Below are positions 23,419 through 36,274 of a DNA stretch of 64,000 nt, one piece after another. The notes beneath the pieces are model-generated. The model saw only the letters and a program-made list of their open reading frames with translations. It was not told where the DNA came from and made no database searches. The position numbers and the translations under genes are program-made. Numbering within the stretch: the first letter of the stretch is position 1; each line of letters starts with the position of its first letter. Source of the stretch: Cryptomeria japonica (taxonomy: Eukaryota > Streptophyta > Pinopsida > Cupressales > Cupressaceae); assembly GCF_030272615.1 (NCBI RefSeq), contig NC_081415.1, positions 262,496,925 to 262,560,924 of the forward strand, given 5' to 3'.

Positions 23419-24622
23419 TGCAGTTTATGCAGTGAGAGGGGTTGGGTAGTACATCAATGCAATGTATGTGAAAAGTATGTAATATATTGGCAGTGCAAGG
23501 GAGAGCAGTGGTGAGAGATGAAGCAGTATTGTGTATAAATGAAAGAAATGACATTTTTCAACTATAGAGTATCTTGTCAGTTCTTTTTGCACTTAAAATT
23601 GTTTTATAACATTTTAAATATATATAAAAAGTTGAGGTTTATTTAAAGAAAAGAAGTTTATACTTATTTTTTATTTACAATTTATGTTGTGAGGAATAAT
23701 ATTTAGAATATGAATGCAATGTATGTAAAACAACCAAAAAACATTGTAATATGTGAAGAGTGAGGAAGGGTAGTGATAAAGAGATGAAGTAGTTTGTGTA
23801 TAAATGAAAGTTATGAGATACTTCAATTATTAATTACATTTTCAATTTTCTTTGAGTTTTATTTAAAAATGTTTTAAATATTTACATTTTTAAAGATATA
23901 AGTTATATTTTTATTTTTAATATTATATTATATTATTTTTCATATAAATTTTAGATATTTAATTAAAATTATTTTTAAAAACTGTAATTTTTTAAAAACA
24001 TTAGTTAAATTTAATTAAAAAATTAAGTTAATGTAAAAATATATGAATAATTCTATATATTTAGGTATATTATTATTCTAAAAAAATCAATATTTAATTT
24101 AATAAAAAAAATTTAATGGTGTTAATCATATATTAAAAGAATTTTTCTTATGTTATTTAAGTTGACTAAATCAAATGTACACAACATTTTTCTTGATGTT
24201 ATTTAATTTAATTAGATAAAGTGCACAAACACAACAATTTTATTGATGTATCTATAGGTTAATTGAATAATTTTTGATAGGCAATTTTTTTCAAACAGAC
24301 AATTCCATTTCTATATATAATCTAAAAATCTCCTTCTAACTAGGGTATAGGTGATATTTCAAGTCTTTTGGATGTGCCTTGTAGACACCTAAAAATGTCT
24401 CACTACTAACAACACGAATTAATAGTCTTATTTAAATAAATATTTTGTTAATTATTTAGTTAAGCTAATCTTGTTCTTCTAAACTAATATTTCATCATAT
24501 TTTATCATTTCTAATTACTCAATTTCCCTTGAATCATTTAATCATTCAACCTCCCTTTCCTAAAATAAAATAAATAATCATTATTATTTAATTAAATTCA
24601 ATTTCCAGTCTCCCATAATTAA

Positions 24623-24670
<48 letters not shown>

Positions 24671-25629
24671 TCCCTAATATCATATACTAATTTATTTATA
24701 AATTAATATATTGTATATTAATAAACAATAGATTAATTATGTGCAAATTTAGTTATTGAATTTACTTATTAAAATCGGATATCCTATTTTTGTTGTAGAA
24801 ATTTCAAATTTCAAAATTTGGCTTGGAAGTGACAAGCCTGGAAAGTCAACTGAAAAAATGTTTTTTTTTTAGTATTCCTTGATTTTCCAGACTTTACATT
24901 GGTGGCTAACGACTTTTTTTATAGCCAAAATTGATTTAAAAAAAAGGGTTTTTTTAAGGACGTTCTCAGCTTTCCAACAACCTAAGGCTTGTCTTATTTC
25001 AACTTTAATAAATAATTATTATTTATTTTCTAATTGAATTCTGAGAAAAAATCCTGATTGATAGATTGATTGAAAAACACTCATAACTTTCAAACGATAT
25101 AACATTTTTTTAATCCGAAACATGCGTCAAATCCTATGCTTCTTCTACTATAGGGTAAAATTAAAAATATATTAAATTTCATAAGGTTTTGACCAAGTTA
25201 AGGTGGTTAGATATAGGAGTTTCTGAATTTATGAAAAGTTTTAGTAAAAAATTCATAAATAATTATTTACTTTATAAAAATATGTGTGTCACATCCGTAC
25301 ATGAGTCTAATACTTATATTATAAACATTATAAAAAAATATTATGATTTGATTGTGATTAGGGTGGTCAGACACACACCTACTTCTTATCTTTTTCCTGA
25401 AATTTTAGTACCACTGCATTGAAATTTGAAATTTTCATCAAATAGGATTTTTTTTTCAAAAAACAATTAGTAGCTTAGAAACTAAATTCAATTTTCTATA
25501 GATTCTCTTCTTAAAAATAATGTTCACAACTTATTCAAATTTTCATGTCAAGTTGCATAACTCTAATTTTCTGAAATTTTATTGCCACTTAAGGCTCTGT
25601 TTTGGCACACCATGATCTTGCACATACCC
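23419..25629. other. AT-rich DNA with a diverged duplication; no gene
   Basis: Two diverged copies of a ~110-bp segment (atgcaatgtatgt ... gtgtataaatgaaag) lie at about 23455-23560 and 23705-23815. The remainder is very AT-rich with no recognisable coding frame apart from the dinucleotide repeat listed separately. Confidence 0.5.
24627..24666 (+). repeat. (TC)20 microsatellite
   Basis: It is an uninterrupted TC dinucleotide run, a polypurine-polypyrimidine tract on AT-rich DNA. Confidence 0.95.
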
Positions 25630-26128
25630 TTAAGCTCTGACTGTTCAAGTTAGAAACCCTAAACCCCTTTACCGGAATAACCCTTACAATAAATTCCTCA
25701 CATACATAATCTCTCTGAACAATTACATTTGCATATCCATTCCTTTACATCCATATTATTACTCTTATCAAAATGATCTAATCAATCTACCCTATATACC
25801 CTATACAACTTTTATTCCTTATGTTGGCTTACAAAGATATATACAATATCAGATTACATGTCATCCAGATATCACAAATATATAAACATTAAACAAATTT
25901 CCAATGTCGGATCCAAGATAAGTCGACCTCCAATACCGATAACCTTTTCTATACCATGTTGGTCTGCATTGTCGGTGACCAAAGAAATCCTTCTGACCTG
26001 TCGGTACCAGTGCCAGTGTAGAATCTGTGAAGTGCCTGCCGGTACACCATATGAATCCATAACACAAAATCATGTTGCCATCAATGACAACATAGTGAAA
26101 CCAACCAATAGAGTCTCAATTACCAACA
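25630..26128 (-). repeat. Element C 3' LTR, distally truncated
   Basis: It matches 29780-30261 closely from the aaaccctaaaccccttt region to the outer TGTTGG. The ~440 bp corresponding to the poly-C side are missing. The exact break near 25630 is uncertain. Confidence 0.75.
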
Positions 26129-26140
26129 ATCTCCCCCTTT
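26129..26140 (-). other. Element C polypurine tract
   Basis: Read on the minus strand, aaagggggagat lies directly before the TGTTGG of the 3' LTR. The same tract precedes the 3' LTR of element D. Confidence 0.75.
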
Positions 26141-26413
26141 GGCATTGATGATAACACTCATATGAAAAATTGTCAAGGTTTTGTCTACCGATTTCATCCT
26201 GCCCTACTCCCCTTGAGCTAAATATGCAAAATACTCTTTATCTCCAAAAAATTCAAAATTTTGTAACTCCCCCTAATGTATGCAACCCTTTATTCTTTTT
26301 CACATCTATACTACTCCCCCTTTGACATCAATGCCCAAAAATTGTCAAAGAATAAGAACTGTACAATGAATACCTCCAAAAATGTCTTACCAAAGCTTGA
26401 CCAACTTCAAAAT

Positions 26414-28130
26414 TTATGGATAAGCCTTCTCCAGTAACTCCATATAAGTATCCCATCTAGTTTTGAATGTGCTAGAAATAGATACAAGTCCATTAAATAA
26501 ATGTGCAAAATATTGTTTCTCATTTACCTCTACCGGTGTGGGCTTTCCCAACATATCCATGCATTCCTTCTTATGTACACAGAGTGAATCCAATCTTGGG
26601 CTCACCAAACCTCTCAGACTTCTGGCCCTCCGAATTATTTTATCTCTTTCCTTCTCAAAAGCAAAAATTTGATTCTCCAAAATCGAAATTTGACCATCAA
26701 TTGATGTTGTCAGTGAAATTAATCCATCAAAAGAGTTAGCAATACTAGCAATTTTCTCCTATATCTCTTTTATCTTTTTATCTACATTTGTTGTAAGTAT
26801 TTTAGTATTGCAACACACCCTATATATATTTGTAAATCGTTTCAAAGAATTTTCTATTAGAGTTAGCTTCTCCTCAATATTTTTCTTCTCTGTTTCAATT
26901 ACTTGATCAAAAGTGGCTCTCTTAGTCTAAGTAAATCTTTCTAATGCTTGCCGGTTTGATATTTGTTGTAAGGATTGAAAGTCTTTTGATATGTGCTCAG
27001 TAATTACCTTAAGCTTGCCGGAAGGCCTCACTTCATTTTCAATCTTACACTCTAGGACCAATCTGTGTAGAACAATGATTGATTGATCTATAATCCCCTT
27101 GTCTGTAGTTCCCTCCTTCATCAGTTTCTGAGCATCCATCATCGTCAGTTCAGTGGGACTCATCTTTGTGATGGTTTTCTTTTCTACCTAAGAAGTGTCA
27201 ATTGTCAATAATGATGGGCCAACTAGTTCCCTGTCGGATTTCCCTATTTTCTCCTATGATGATTTTATCCTTTATTACCTCCTCACTTGCACCGGTGGCT
27301 TTGCCACTTGGTGCAGTTTGTGTAACTACAGGTTCCTTTGCAGGAACAATATCCTCAACCTGTACATTAGTATCTGGAGGATAATTGTCCTCAATGTTAG
27401 TATCCTGTACAATTTTATCTTGTTCATTCTCTGTATTGACCGGTGTCTCTGTTTTTGTCTTTACATTTTTATTTACCGGTGGCTCAATTTTCACTATCTT
27501 AATATTTTTCAAAATTGAGGGTGAAGGACTTGTAATCCCTTTTCCTTTCCCTTCAACTGGTATATCTACAATATCTGTCTTTGTCTCTAGTGAAGTAAAG
27601 GATCCTCTATGTTCTCCCAAAAATTTAATCCATACTTTCTGAGTTTCCTTTATTACTTCATTCACTCTTCCTAGCATCAGATTAGTTAACCTATGTTTGC
27701 TATTGAAGACCTTCCTTTCTGTCGCCTCAATTGTCTTATCCATTTCATTTGGAGCTATAGTAACATAGATAACTACTAGTTCTTGCATTTTAATGTGTTT
27801 ATCCTCTTGATTGCTCTTGGTGAAAATCTCCAACAAATTCTTCCAGATGCCAGTGAAATTGCTCAAGAAGAAATTTGATTACCTTTGAATATCCTCTGAT
27901 CTCACTTAGTCGCTCTGAAATCTCTCTGAATGCAGGGTGATTAACAATGAAGTATATTCAACCTTTTATCCTTTGAGAGAAAACCCTAATCTTTCATTGA
28001 CATAAATGACTGTCGGTGAAAGATACTGGATCTTTCTCAGAACATAACCATGTCGGATAATCCTCTCCAATTTTGGAACATTCCAGAACCTCTTCCCAGG
28101 GGATATGCAACATCTTCATGAATTTTTCCT
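26414..28130 (-). pseudogene. Element C second coding region, unidentified
   Basis: Minus-strand fragments at 27866-27198, 27163-26927 and 26680-26414 appear to belong to one decayed protein with at least one frameshift near 27190-27220. Visible features are a Lys/Glu/Thr/Pro-rich middle (PVNKNVKTKTETPVNTENEQ), a helical segment (LTMMDAQKLMKEGTTDKGII) and a C-terminal helical part ending MELLEKAYP. No enzyme motif is seen. It lies where copia elements have pol. Element E has a corresponding second coding region at 63115 onwards, but the two copies share too little intact sequence to align by eye. Confidence 0.45.
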
Positions 28131-28148
28131 ACCCCTAAGGCATCTTCC

Positions 28149-29264
28149 TTAGTTACCAGATGAGCTCACTGCCGGTGCAGGAGCAACCTCTTCTGTCGGA
28201 TAGGTAACCGGGACATTCCCATCTGATGATTGTTCTTCAGTCTTCCTAACCCATCTTTGAGTATGATCTTGTCAGATTTCACTAACCTTCTCTTTTCCTT
28301 TTTCATTTGATCCTCCATTACTAACCGGTGGATTTATGCTTCTACAAAACTTAGCAATATGTCCAATTTTATTACATGCATAACATGTAACATTGTTCTT
28401 CTGAATTGCTTTGCTAAAACCGATGAAATTGCTTGACCTGCACTGATTAGCCATATGTCCAAATCTTCTACAAGCATAGCATTTTACATTAATTATGCAA
28501 TCTTCTATCTTATGACCAATTTTATTGCATTTAGTATATTTATCGGGAGCAGAATCAGGGTTCTGATTTGCTCTGTTTCTACATTGCCTAGCCATGTGAC
28601 CAAATCTATTGCAATAAAAACATCTACAATCGAATTTATAAGCATTGAATTGTCTTATCGGTGCCTTATGGTTTTGATCTTCATTAGCAATACCAGAACT
28701 CTGTCCTTGCTCAAATCCAAGTCCATTGGAATCTCCAATCTGCCTCTATCTCTTCAATAACTTTTCAAGTTGTGCTGAGCTGATCTTGATTTTTTCTTTG
28801 TTCTCACTTGCAACAGTTAAATCTTCTCTTAGTATTATCATTTGTCTCTCAAGCTCTTTCTCATTTTGTTGGGATTGTACCAAATTAGTTCTCAACATAT
28901 CATTTTCGTGAACCAACCTACCACATTCTTCAAAATTGTTTTTCAAGGATACAACAAGATTTTCTTCCTTTTTATTTATATTCTCAATCTCCTTAGACAT
29001 CCTCATAGTTATAACTTGCATTTCGTTCTTCATAACCATGTTCTCCTGACTCAATTTCTGATGTTGCTCCTTATGTGCATTTTTCTCTTCATCATCTTGC
29101 TTTTGCAAAAGTTCCTTCCTCCTAGCTTGAATAAATGATAGCCTCTCTTGTAAGACAAGAATAAATTCCTTAGCATAATTCAATTCATCTTGTAGCTTTA
29201 AGTTCTTCAACCTTTCAACATCATAATCTTCAAGTGCTATCTCAAGTTGCTTCTCCAAAGCCAT
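28149..29264 (-). pseudogene. Element C ORF1: coiled coil plus four CCHC zinc knuckles
   Basis: The frame runs from ATG 29264 to TAA 28149-28151 and is interrupted by TAG after EKLLKR and by TGA after KVSEI. Residues 1-170 form a long heptad-rich coiled coil (MALEKQLEIALEDYDVERLK onward). Four knuckles follow: CFYCNRFGHMARQC, YTKCNKIGHKIEDC (first Cys now Tyr), CYACRRFGHMANQC and CYACNKIGHIAKFC, then an acidic/Pro tail ending SSGN. It is a gag-like RNA-binding protein, but typical copia gag has one knuckle and a UBN2-type capsid domain, which I do not see here. Element E encodes the same layout. Confidence 0.75.
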
Positions 29265-29324
29265 ATTCAATGATTTTGGTTTCAAGATCTTCCTCAAGCT
29301 GTTAAACTTCCTCCGAGGCACAAG

Positions 29325-29336
29325 GCTCTGATACCA
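29325..29336 (-). other. Element C primer-binding site (Met-tRNA type)
   Basis: On the minus strand tggtatcagagc follows the LTR end by two bases. This is the standard plant copia PBS complementary to initiator tRNA-Met. Confidence 0.85.
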
Positions 29337-29338
29337 AT

Positions 29339-30261
29339 TGTTGGAAACCAATAACACTGAGGAGGGGGGGGGGGGGGGGGGGGGTGAATCAGTGTTATAC
29401 TGGAATAGTATATTTTAGCCTTAACAAAACATTCGTACACCAACCGGTATACCGATATAAACAAAATTGAAAGAAGTAAAGAAACCAATAAGACAAACAC
29501 ATAAATGAAAACCATAACACACAGATCTATATGTGGAAAACCTCAATGAGAAAAAAACCACAATGGGATTTGTGACCCACAATATCAATCCACTGGCCAT
29601 ATGAAGAGATATTACAATATATTATGTGCCTGCACTTGTAGGAAGGCTTACAGTCGAGAGCACACTGCTCAATCACAATAGGAGCCTCACTATCTACATA
29701 AAATTCCAGACAACAATCTGGAGAAGTGTGAACTGCTAAGATAGCATCTTCTATGCCAAAATACAGTTCTGGTTTAATCTCTGTCTCTTCTGGTTAGAAA
29801 CCCTAAACCCCTTTACCAGAATAACCCTTACAATAAATTCCTCACATACATAATCTCTCTGAATAATTGCATTCGCATATCCATTCCATTACATCCATAT
29901 TATTATTCTTATCAAAATGATCTAATCAATCTACCCTAGATACCCTATACAACTTTTATGCCTTATGTCGACTTACAAAGATATATACAATATCAGATTA
30001 CATGCCGGCCAGATATCACAAATGTATATACATTAAAAAAAATTGCCGATGTCGGATCCAAGATAAGTCGACCTCCAATACTGATAACCTTTTCTATACC
30101 ATATCGATTTGCATTGCTGGTGACCAAAGAAATCCTTCTGACCTACCGGTGTCGGTGTCGGTGCCAGTGTAGAATCTATGAAGTGCCTACCGGTACACAA
30201 AATCATGTTTCCATCAATGACAACATAGTGAAACCAACCAATAGAGTGTCAATTTCCAACA
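29339..30261 (-). repeat. Element C 5' LTR (923 bp)
   Basis: It begins TGTTGGAAATTG at 30261 and ends CCAACA at 29339 on the minus strand. Close to its end it carries an uninterrupted 21-base C tract (G on the plus strand, 29364-29384), where elements D and E have shorter runs. Confidence 0.85.
29364..29384. repeat. Homopolymer of 21 G (plus strand)
   Basis: It is an uninterrupted G run in the U5-like end of the element C LTR. D has C8 at 47950 and C10-11 near 62725; E has C4. The length may be affected by assembly. Confidence 0.85.
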
Positions 30262-30357
30262 TGAAATCACTAGGGTTCAATTTTCCACTTTACAATATGA
30301 TCCTAAAAAAATCCTAAAACTCAAATATGATCTTCAAACAATCTTAAAAATCATATT

Positions 30358-30974
30358 TGTTAGTGTAGGTTTTTTTATTTTCTTTATATTAGGGGGTATT
30401 TATTTTTCCTACATATATATTATTAGTCATGTTTAGGTTATTAGGAGTGGTTAATATGAAGACACATGGTGAAATACTTCAGCTACATGTGTAACTCTCC
30501 ACCTCACATGTGTAGTTGATTTACACACCCTATTTTGGCTCGTTATGCCACCTCTCATAACTAATCTTTTGTCATTTCCTAAGTGGGTTATGGGGTAGTT
30601 GGGTTTCTCACCCACTTTTGGTCTTATGTGCCAACTTTCATGTCTTCATGTAAGGTGGTTATGCTACATGTTTTGGCATTTACCAAGAAGGTATAATGTC
30701 CCACTTTTTATGGAGGTGGGAGTTAATGCACCTCGTGGATGTATATGCTATTATTTTTCTATATAATAAGCACTATTCTCTCACCTTCACTAGTTCAATG
30801 ATAGCTCAGTGAGAGTCTTCTCCAAATTCTCTTCTTTGTATCTTTTTTTCTCTTATATCAGATTTATCTTCATTCAACTATTTTGATCTTTTATCATCTG
30901 TTGCTTGGAGTTGCACGTGATCTATGAATGACATCAGATCTTGATTTGGTTCTCGCTTCTCACAAAATCTAACA
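30358..30974 (+). repeat. Element B 5' LTR (617 bp)
   Basis: It starts TGTTAGTGTAGG and ends AATCTAACA. A TATA-like atataata lies at 30760-30768, with a stretch of tctcttatatcagattt downstream that is shared by the 3' LTR. Confidence 0.9.
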
Positions 30975-30987
30975 TGGTATTAGAGTC
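30975..30987 (+). other. Element B primer-binding site
   Basis: The sequence tggtattagagtc follows the LTR directly and differs from the copia Met-tRNA PBS tggtatcagagc by C-to-T and a terminal change. Confidence 0.8.
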
Positions 30988-32019
30988 GTGTTGTCTGATA
31001 TAGCTTATTGTTTTTCTGATTTATTTGAGAGATTTGAGAAAATTAGATAGCTAATATTTTCCTTAAAAACCAAGTATGTTCTTCTCCTGCATTCTTGTGT
31101 GACCTAGAGAATCAGGACAGTTTAAAGGAAAATAAGCTTTTAGATTAATTTGGTTTATTATATTTGCATGTTCCTTTGAGATCTTGGTGATTTTAGCTTT
31201 TTGGTGATACTGGAAGCTTATTTAGCATTTCCAGAGTGTCCAAAAGGCTTGAGAAGGTCAAAAGTAACTTTTATTTCACCAAAATTAGAGTTTGGAGGAT
31301 ATAGTAAAAAAACTAGAGTGAATTATTTTTTACTGGATTTGTTTTCATTTTGGCTTCAAAATTTCAGGTTCCCCTTATTTGCAAATTTTATTTTTTTTGG
31401 CTTTTCTTCCTAGCATCGAAAAACTTATGGGTTTTTGATGTTTTTCCAAAAAAATTAATACCTTTTGTAGAAATCAAGTTTGAACAGGGCGTGAGCCATT
31501 TTTCTAGCTAGCAGATTTAACAATCTTTCTTAAAAGTTGCATAACTTTTGCCTCGGGTGTCATATTTTTGCAAATGAGTACTTGACGGAAATCTGGAAAC
31601 AAGCACTTTCCATCCACACAGGCTTTATTAAAAAATTCTTCTTTTATAATTATATATTCCATGTTGTATTAGCTGCATATTTTTCCTTTAAAAGCTCATA
31701 TCTTTCACCTCACAACTTCATTTTTTAAAAAATGAATAGTTGTTGGAAAGGTATTGAGATGCATTGAGAAGCTATAAGGATGATTTTTTCAAATCCTTTA
31801 TCAAATTTATTTGTATTAAAACTTTCTACTTTTAGCCATTGGAGCCTTAAAAGCATTGTAATTTGATAAAAAGCCTTGTAAATGCACTAATTATAAAGTG
31901 GCAACCTTGTAGTATTTGGAGGGGGGGTTGATTTATAAGACTAGTGGAAAGTGGGGGTGTCTCATGTGTCTTCTTTCTTTCACTTTTCCTAATTCATTGC
32001 AATCTTCTTTTCTACTATC
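30988..32019 (+). other. Element B leader, noncoding
   Basis: About 1 kb separates PBS and gag ATG. It contains T-rich sequence and short open frames without recognisable products. Its last 80 bp recur in the relic at 22757. Confidence 0.6.
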
Positions 32020-32955
32020 ATGGATGCATCTACAATTCCTCTTTTAACACCATATAATTATGTTGAACGAAAATTTAAGATGATAATATATCTGAACAGA
32101 CACAGATATCATCGTGTTACTATGGGACTTGAAACTGAACCTCAATATGATGCATAAAAGATTATTTGGTTTAATAAATGTGATGAAGTTTTTGGTACTC
32201 TGTGTATGTCAATCTCTCTTGATCTTCTTTTTCACATTGAAATTGTCATCATTACACTAAATAGAGTATGGACCACTTTGGAAAACCTCTTTGGTAAGAA
32301 GGATGAGCTAAGAGGTCATCGGTTGGAGAATAAACTCATAGCATTGAATCCAACCAATTTTGACACTATACAGGACTTCTTCACAAAACTCAAGTCTATA
32401 AGATTGTTGTTTGAAAAATGTGGAACTAAGAAAGATGATAAGAAAGTGATCTTTAGTATTCTTTCTAAGATTGGTCCTAACTATTCAATGTTTGTTTCTA
32501 CATTCTATGCTACAAAATGTACCCTAGGTACCACATTCAAAATGCCTTCTCTAGATGAATTTGTTGTATAACTCACTAGGGAGTAGGACAAATAGGTTCA
32601 AATGAGTACAATAAAACCCTCTAAGTCACATGCCTTAGTTGTAAATCATGGAAAAAAAGAATAGAAACAAAAAAACCAAGGAGAGAAGAAGAAAAATTGA
32701 AAATCTACTACTTCAAAAGCAGATAATCAAACCTCTTCATCAAAAGGTGAACAACCTAAGAAGGAGAAGGTCAAGTGTTCTTATTGTTACAAGCTTGGTA
32801 ATGATGAACATAAGTGTTTAAAGAAACAAATTGATCACCTTTCACATCTTCTTGAAAAGAGTAATATCAAGCTGTCTGATTCAGTCAAACAGATTTCATC
32901 AGAAGGATCTTCAAAGGACATAGATAAAAGGGGAAAGGAAAGGGTAACGCCTTAG
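32020..32955 (+). pseudogene. Element B copia gag
   Basis: ATG 32020 starts MDASTIPLLTPYNYVERKFK. TAA at 32155 and a stop at 32569 break the frame. The UBN2-type gag core is visible (VWTTLENLFGKKDELRGHRL, FFTKLKSIRLLFEKCG, IFSILSKIGPNYSMFV). Downstream, near 32773, is a single knuckle CSYCYKLGNDEHKC in which the conserved His is Asn. Capsid protein of the virus-like particle when intact. Confidence 0.8.
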
Positions 32956-32969
32956 TTTCTATTGCTTCA

Positions 32970-35900
32970 CAACCCAATTGTTAGATAATTGACGTGGGTG
33001 CTTCGCACCACATGGCTTCTTCAGAAGATGATTTCACCTCTTTAGAGCCATGTTCTATGCCTTCCATCCTAATGGGTGATGACACTCATGTTGAAGTGCA
33101 TGGGAGAGGGTTTGTTGATGTGGGTGAAGGAAAATTTCAAGATGTCATTTGTGTTCCATCTGTATCAACTAATCTCCTATCTGTTTATCAGATCACTCAC
33201 ACCGGTTATGGAAAGCAAGTTAAATTCATATTAGATATAGTGGTAATCAATAAAATGCATAATGGGTCTACTGTTTCTATGGGAAAAGCAGATCAACATT
33301 TCAGATTATATTAGTTTTCTCACTTTGTTCTTGAGTCTCCTTCGACAATGTTACTCACTCATGCCGATGAGGTGAGTTGTTTGTGGCATCAGTAAATTGG
33401 CCACTTGAACTATCATTACTTGCAACAACTCAGTCAACATGACATGGTTACAAGGTTTCCTTCTATTCAATTTTTTGATGGACTTTGCTAGGGATGATTC
33501 TTGGTAAGCATCCTAAGGAGAAGTATGATAAAGGTAAAGCATGGAGAGCTACACAACTATTGGAGCTGGTACATAGTGACTTGGCGGTACCATTTCCATA
33601 ACCATCTTTTAGGAGGGCTAGATATGTCTTGACATTTATTGATGACTTTTCATATATGCATGGGTTTACTTTTTGAAACAAAAGTCTAAAGTCTTTGAGA
33701 ATTTTCTAGATTTCAAAGATTTTGTAGAGAATGTTCAATCTAGGAAGTTCATCAAGATTTTGTGTATAGATAATAGTGGTGTATATGTTAACAATTAGTT
33801 TGAACAATTTTGTGCTTTAGAAGGTATCAACATGCAACACATAGCTCCATAGAGTCTTCAGAAGAATGGTGTTGCAGAATGCAAGAATAGGTCCTTGAAG
33901 GAGATGGCCAATTATATGATTCACTCCAAGTCTTTGACACCCCGGTATTGGGCAGAGGCCATCAACTATGTGTGTTACATCCAAAACCGAGTTCCTCACA
34001 AAGCTGTGAAGGGGGTAACTCCTTTTCAAGCTTGGACTAGTCAGAAACCTACAGTTAAGTACTTCAAAGCATTTGGTTTCCTTGCATGGGCCCACATTCC
34101 AATAGAGAAACACAAGGCTATGGATCCACAGAGAAAGCCTTGTATATTTGTTGGATATCCAGATAATGTCAAAGGGTATAGAATTCTCCATCCCGCTACC
34201 TATGAGTTGTTCATTGGGAGGAGTGTTCATTTTGAGGAGAGTTCTTCTAGTCATTCTCATATCACTTCTCCATCTACTATCACATTGGAGACATTGCATC
34301 ATGATGAAAGTTCTTCAGAGGATCTTAATCCTCCTAATCTTGATGAGGAGTCTTCTTCCTCCACTTTAGATGGCGACAGTCATGATGAGGATTCACATTC
34401 CTCTTATAGTCATCATTCAGAGGTTGATGGTTTTCCCCCAAACTCTCCAGCCTCAGTGCCTCTTTGGGCTCGAAAAACATGAGTCAGCAAGAGACTGGCT
34501 TGGTGATCCATCTGATACTAGAAGAAAAAGGTCACAATTTAACTATGCTCCACATCTCTTTATTTCTTCATCTTTTTATCCATAGTCTTTTCAAGAATCT
34601 TTAGGTGTTCCCGAGTGGAATATTGCAATGCAAGAAGAGTTTAATTCCTTGTAAAGGAATCACACATGGGATTCAACTCCACTTCCTAAGGGAAGGAAAC
34701 TTATTCGATGCAAGTGGATCTATTGAACAAAATTTGCAGCAAATGGGTTAGTTGACAAGTATAAGGCTCACTTGGTAGCAAAAGATTTTTACCAAGTTCC
34801 AAGGGTTGATTACTCTGAGATTTTTGCTCCATTTACTAAAATGAATTCCATTCGACTTGTCCTTGCTATAGTTGTAGCCCATCATTGGGAAGTTCATCAG
34901 ATGGATGTGAAGAGTGCATTTCTTCATGGTGACCATCGAGAGGAAATCTACATGGAGCAGCCATAGGGGTTTGTTTAGGATCCTTCATTTGTGTGTCAGC
35001 CAAGGAAGTCTATCTATGGCCTCAAACAGGCTCCTTGAGCTTGGTATGCCAAGACAGACTCATTCCTTTTAACAATTGGTTTCCTTTAGTGTCATTCCGA
35101 TCTGAACATTTATATTCTACAATAGGATGAAACTCTCACATTTTTTGTTCTCTATGTTGATGACTTGTTGATCATAGGGAGTCATTCATCCACCATCAAG
35201 GTAGTGAAAATTGCTTTACATGATAGATTTATGATGTCAAACTTGGGTCTTCTGCATTACTTCTTGGGGATTGAGATCACTTAGTTTTCTTTAGGTATCT
35301 TCCTTGGAAAACCCAAGTATGCACTTGATATGCTCTCCAGATTTCGCATGGCTGATTGTAAGAATGCACCTACTCCATTTTTGGCAGGGGTCAAACTTGA
35401 GGCTAAGTGCTCTTCACCCTTGGTTAATGGCACTTTATATCGATAACTTGTTGGGAGTCTCATCTACTTGACTCATATGAGACCCAACATTTCATATGTT
35501 GTGGACATGGTCTCTAGATTCATGCAGGAGCCACATGAGTTGCATTGGAAAGAAACTAAGTAGATCCTCCACTACATTTAGGGTACTCACAATTATGGAA
35601 TTTAGTATGCAACAGGCATGGATATTGACTTGGTGGGATATACAAATTCAGATTGGACAGGTGATTCTTAGGATCGCAAGTCTACTTTAGGGTATTGCTT
35701 CTCACTTGGTTCTAGTCCAATTTGTTGGTCGAGCAAAAAAGTAGTCTACAATATCTCTTTCATCAACAGAGGTTGAGTATCGAGGGGCATTCAATTCCAC
35801 CACTAAGGCTATTTGGCTTTAGAATATTCTCACTAAGTTTTCTATTCCAATTAGAAAGCCTACCATAATCTTTTATGATAATCGAAGTGATATACAGATC

Positions 35901-36119
35901 TCAAGAAATCTACTTCATCACCAGAGGACGAAGCACATTGAGATTCATATGCACTACATAAGGAAGCTAATTCAGGAAGACATCATTGATCTTAAGTACT
36001 ATTCTACATCCAAGCAGACTACGAACATCTTCACTAAACCCTTCACTGAAAACAAGTTCCTTAATTTGCGATCTTTGCTTGTGATGCGACAAGTGTATAC
36101 TTCAGGAGGGGCTTCTTAG
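32970..36119 (+). pseudogene. Element B copia pol (protease, integrase, RT, RNase H)
   Basis: Protease: IDVGASHHMA (normal D-S-G is D-V-G). Pre-integrase: LWHQ then IGHLNYHYLQQ. Integrase core: HSDLAVPF, YVLTFIDDFSYMHG, LCIDNSGVYVNN and NGVAECKNRSLKEMA, so the D-D-E residues can still be traced; conserved NRVPHKAVKGVTPFQAW follows. [34 protein letters not shown], and a YVDDLL box near 35155. RNase H ends near 36119. Stops are frequent, mostly TAG, TGA or TAA where CAG, CGA or CAA is expected (MEQP-stop-GF, QAP-stop-AWY, EIT-stop-FS). Inactive. Confidence 0.85.
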
Positions 36120-36274
36120 TCCTTCATTCTTTCTCTCTCTATTTAAGGGGGGGCTATTCCTCTTATAGTGGGGATTCTTCTTTTTGGGGGGATATCTATG
36201 TACATGGGTGCCTAACATGGCCTCATTTGTTGGGACCCATATTTTCACCCACCCAAGCTATGCTTAAAGGGGGG

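Larger units (their letters stand above)
25630..30261 (-). mobile_element. Element C: pol-less copia-type LTR element, minus strand
   Basis: The 5' LTR (29339-30261, read on the minus strand) begins TGTTGGAAATTGAC and ends CCAACA. It is followed by a two-base spacer and a Met-tRNA PBS. The 3' LTR (about 25630-26128) is shortened at its distal end. Between them are ~3.2 kb with two coding regions: ORF1 (coiled coil and four CCHC knuckles) and ORF2 (unrecognised). No protease, integrase, RT or RNase H motif is present, so it probably depended on an autonomous copia. Element E at 44001 onwards is a relative. Confidence 0.75.
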
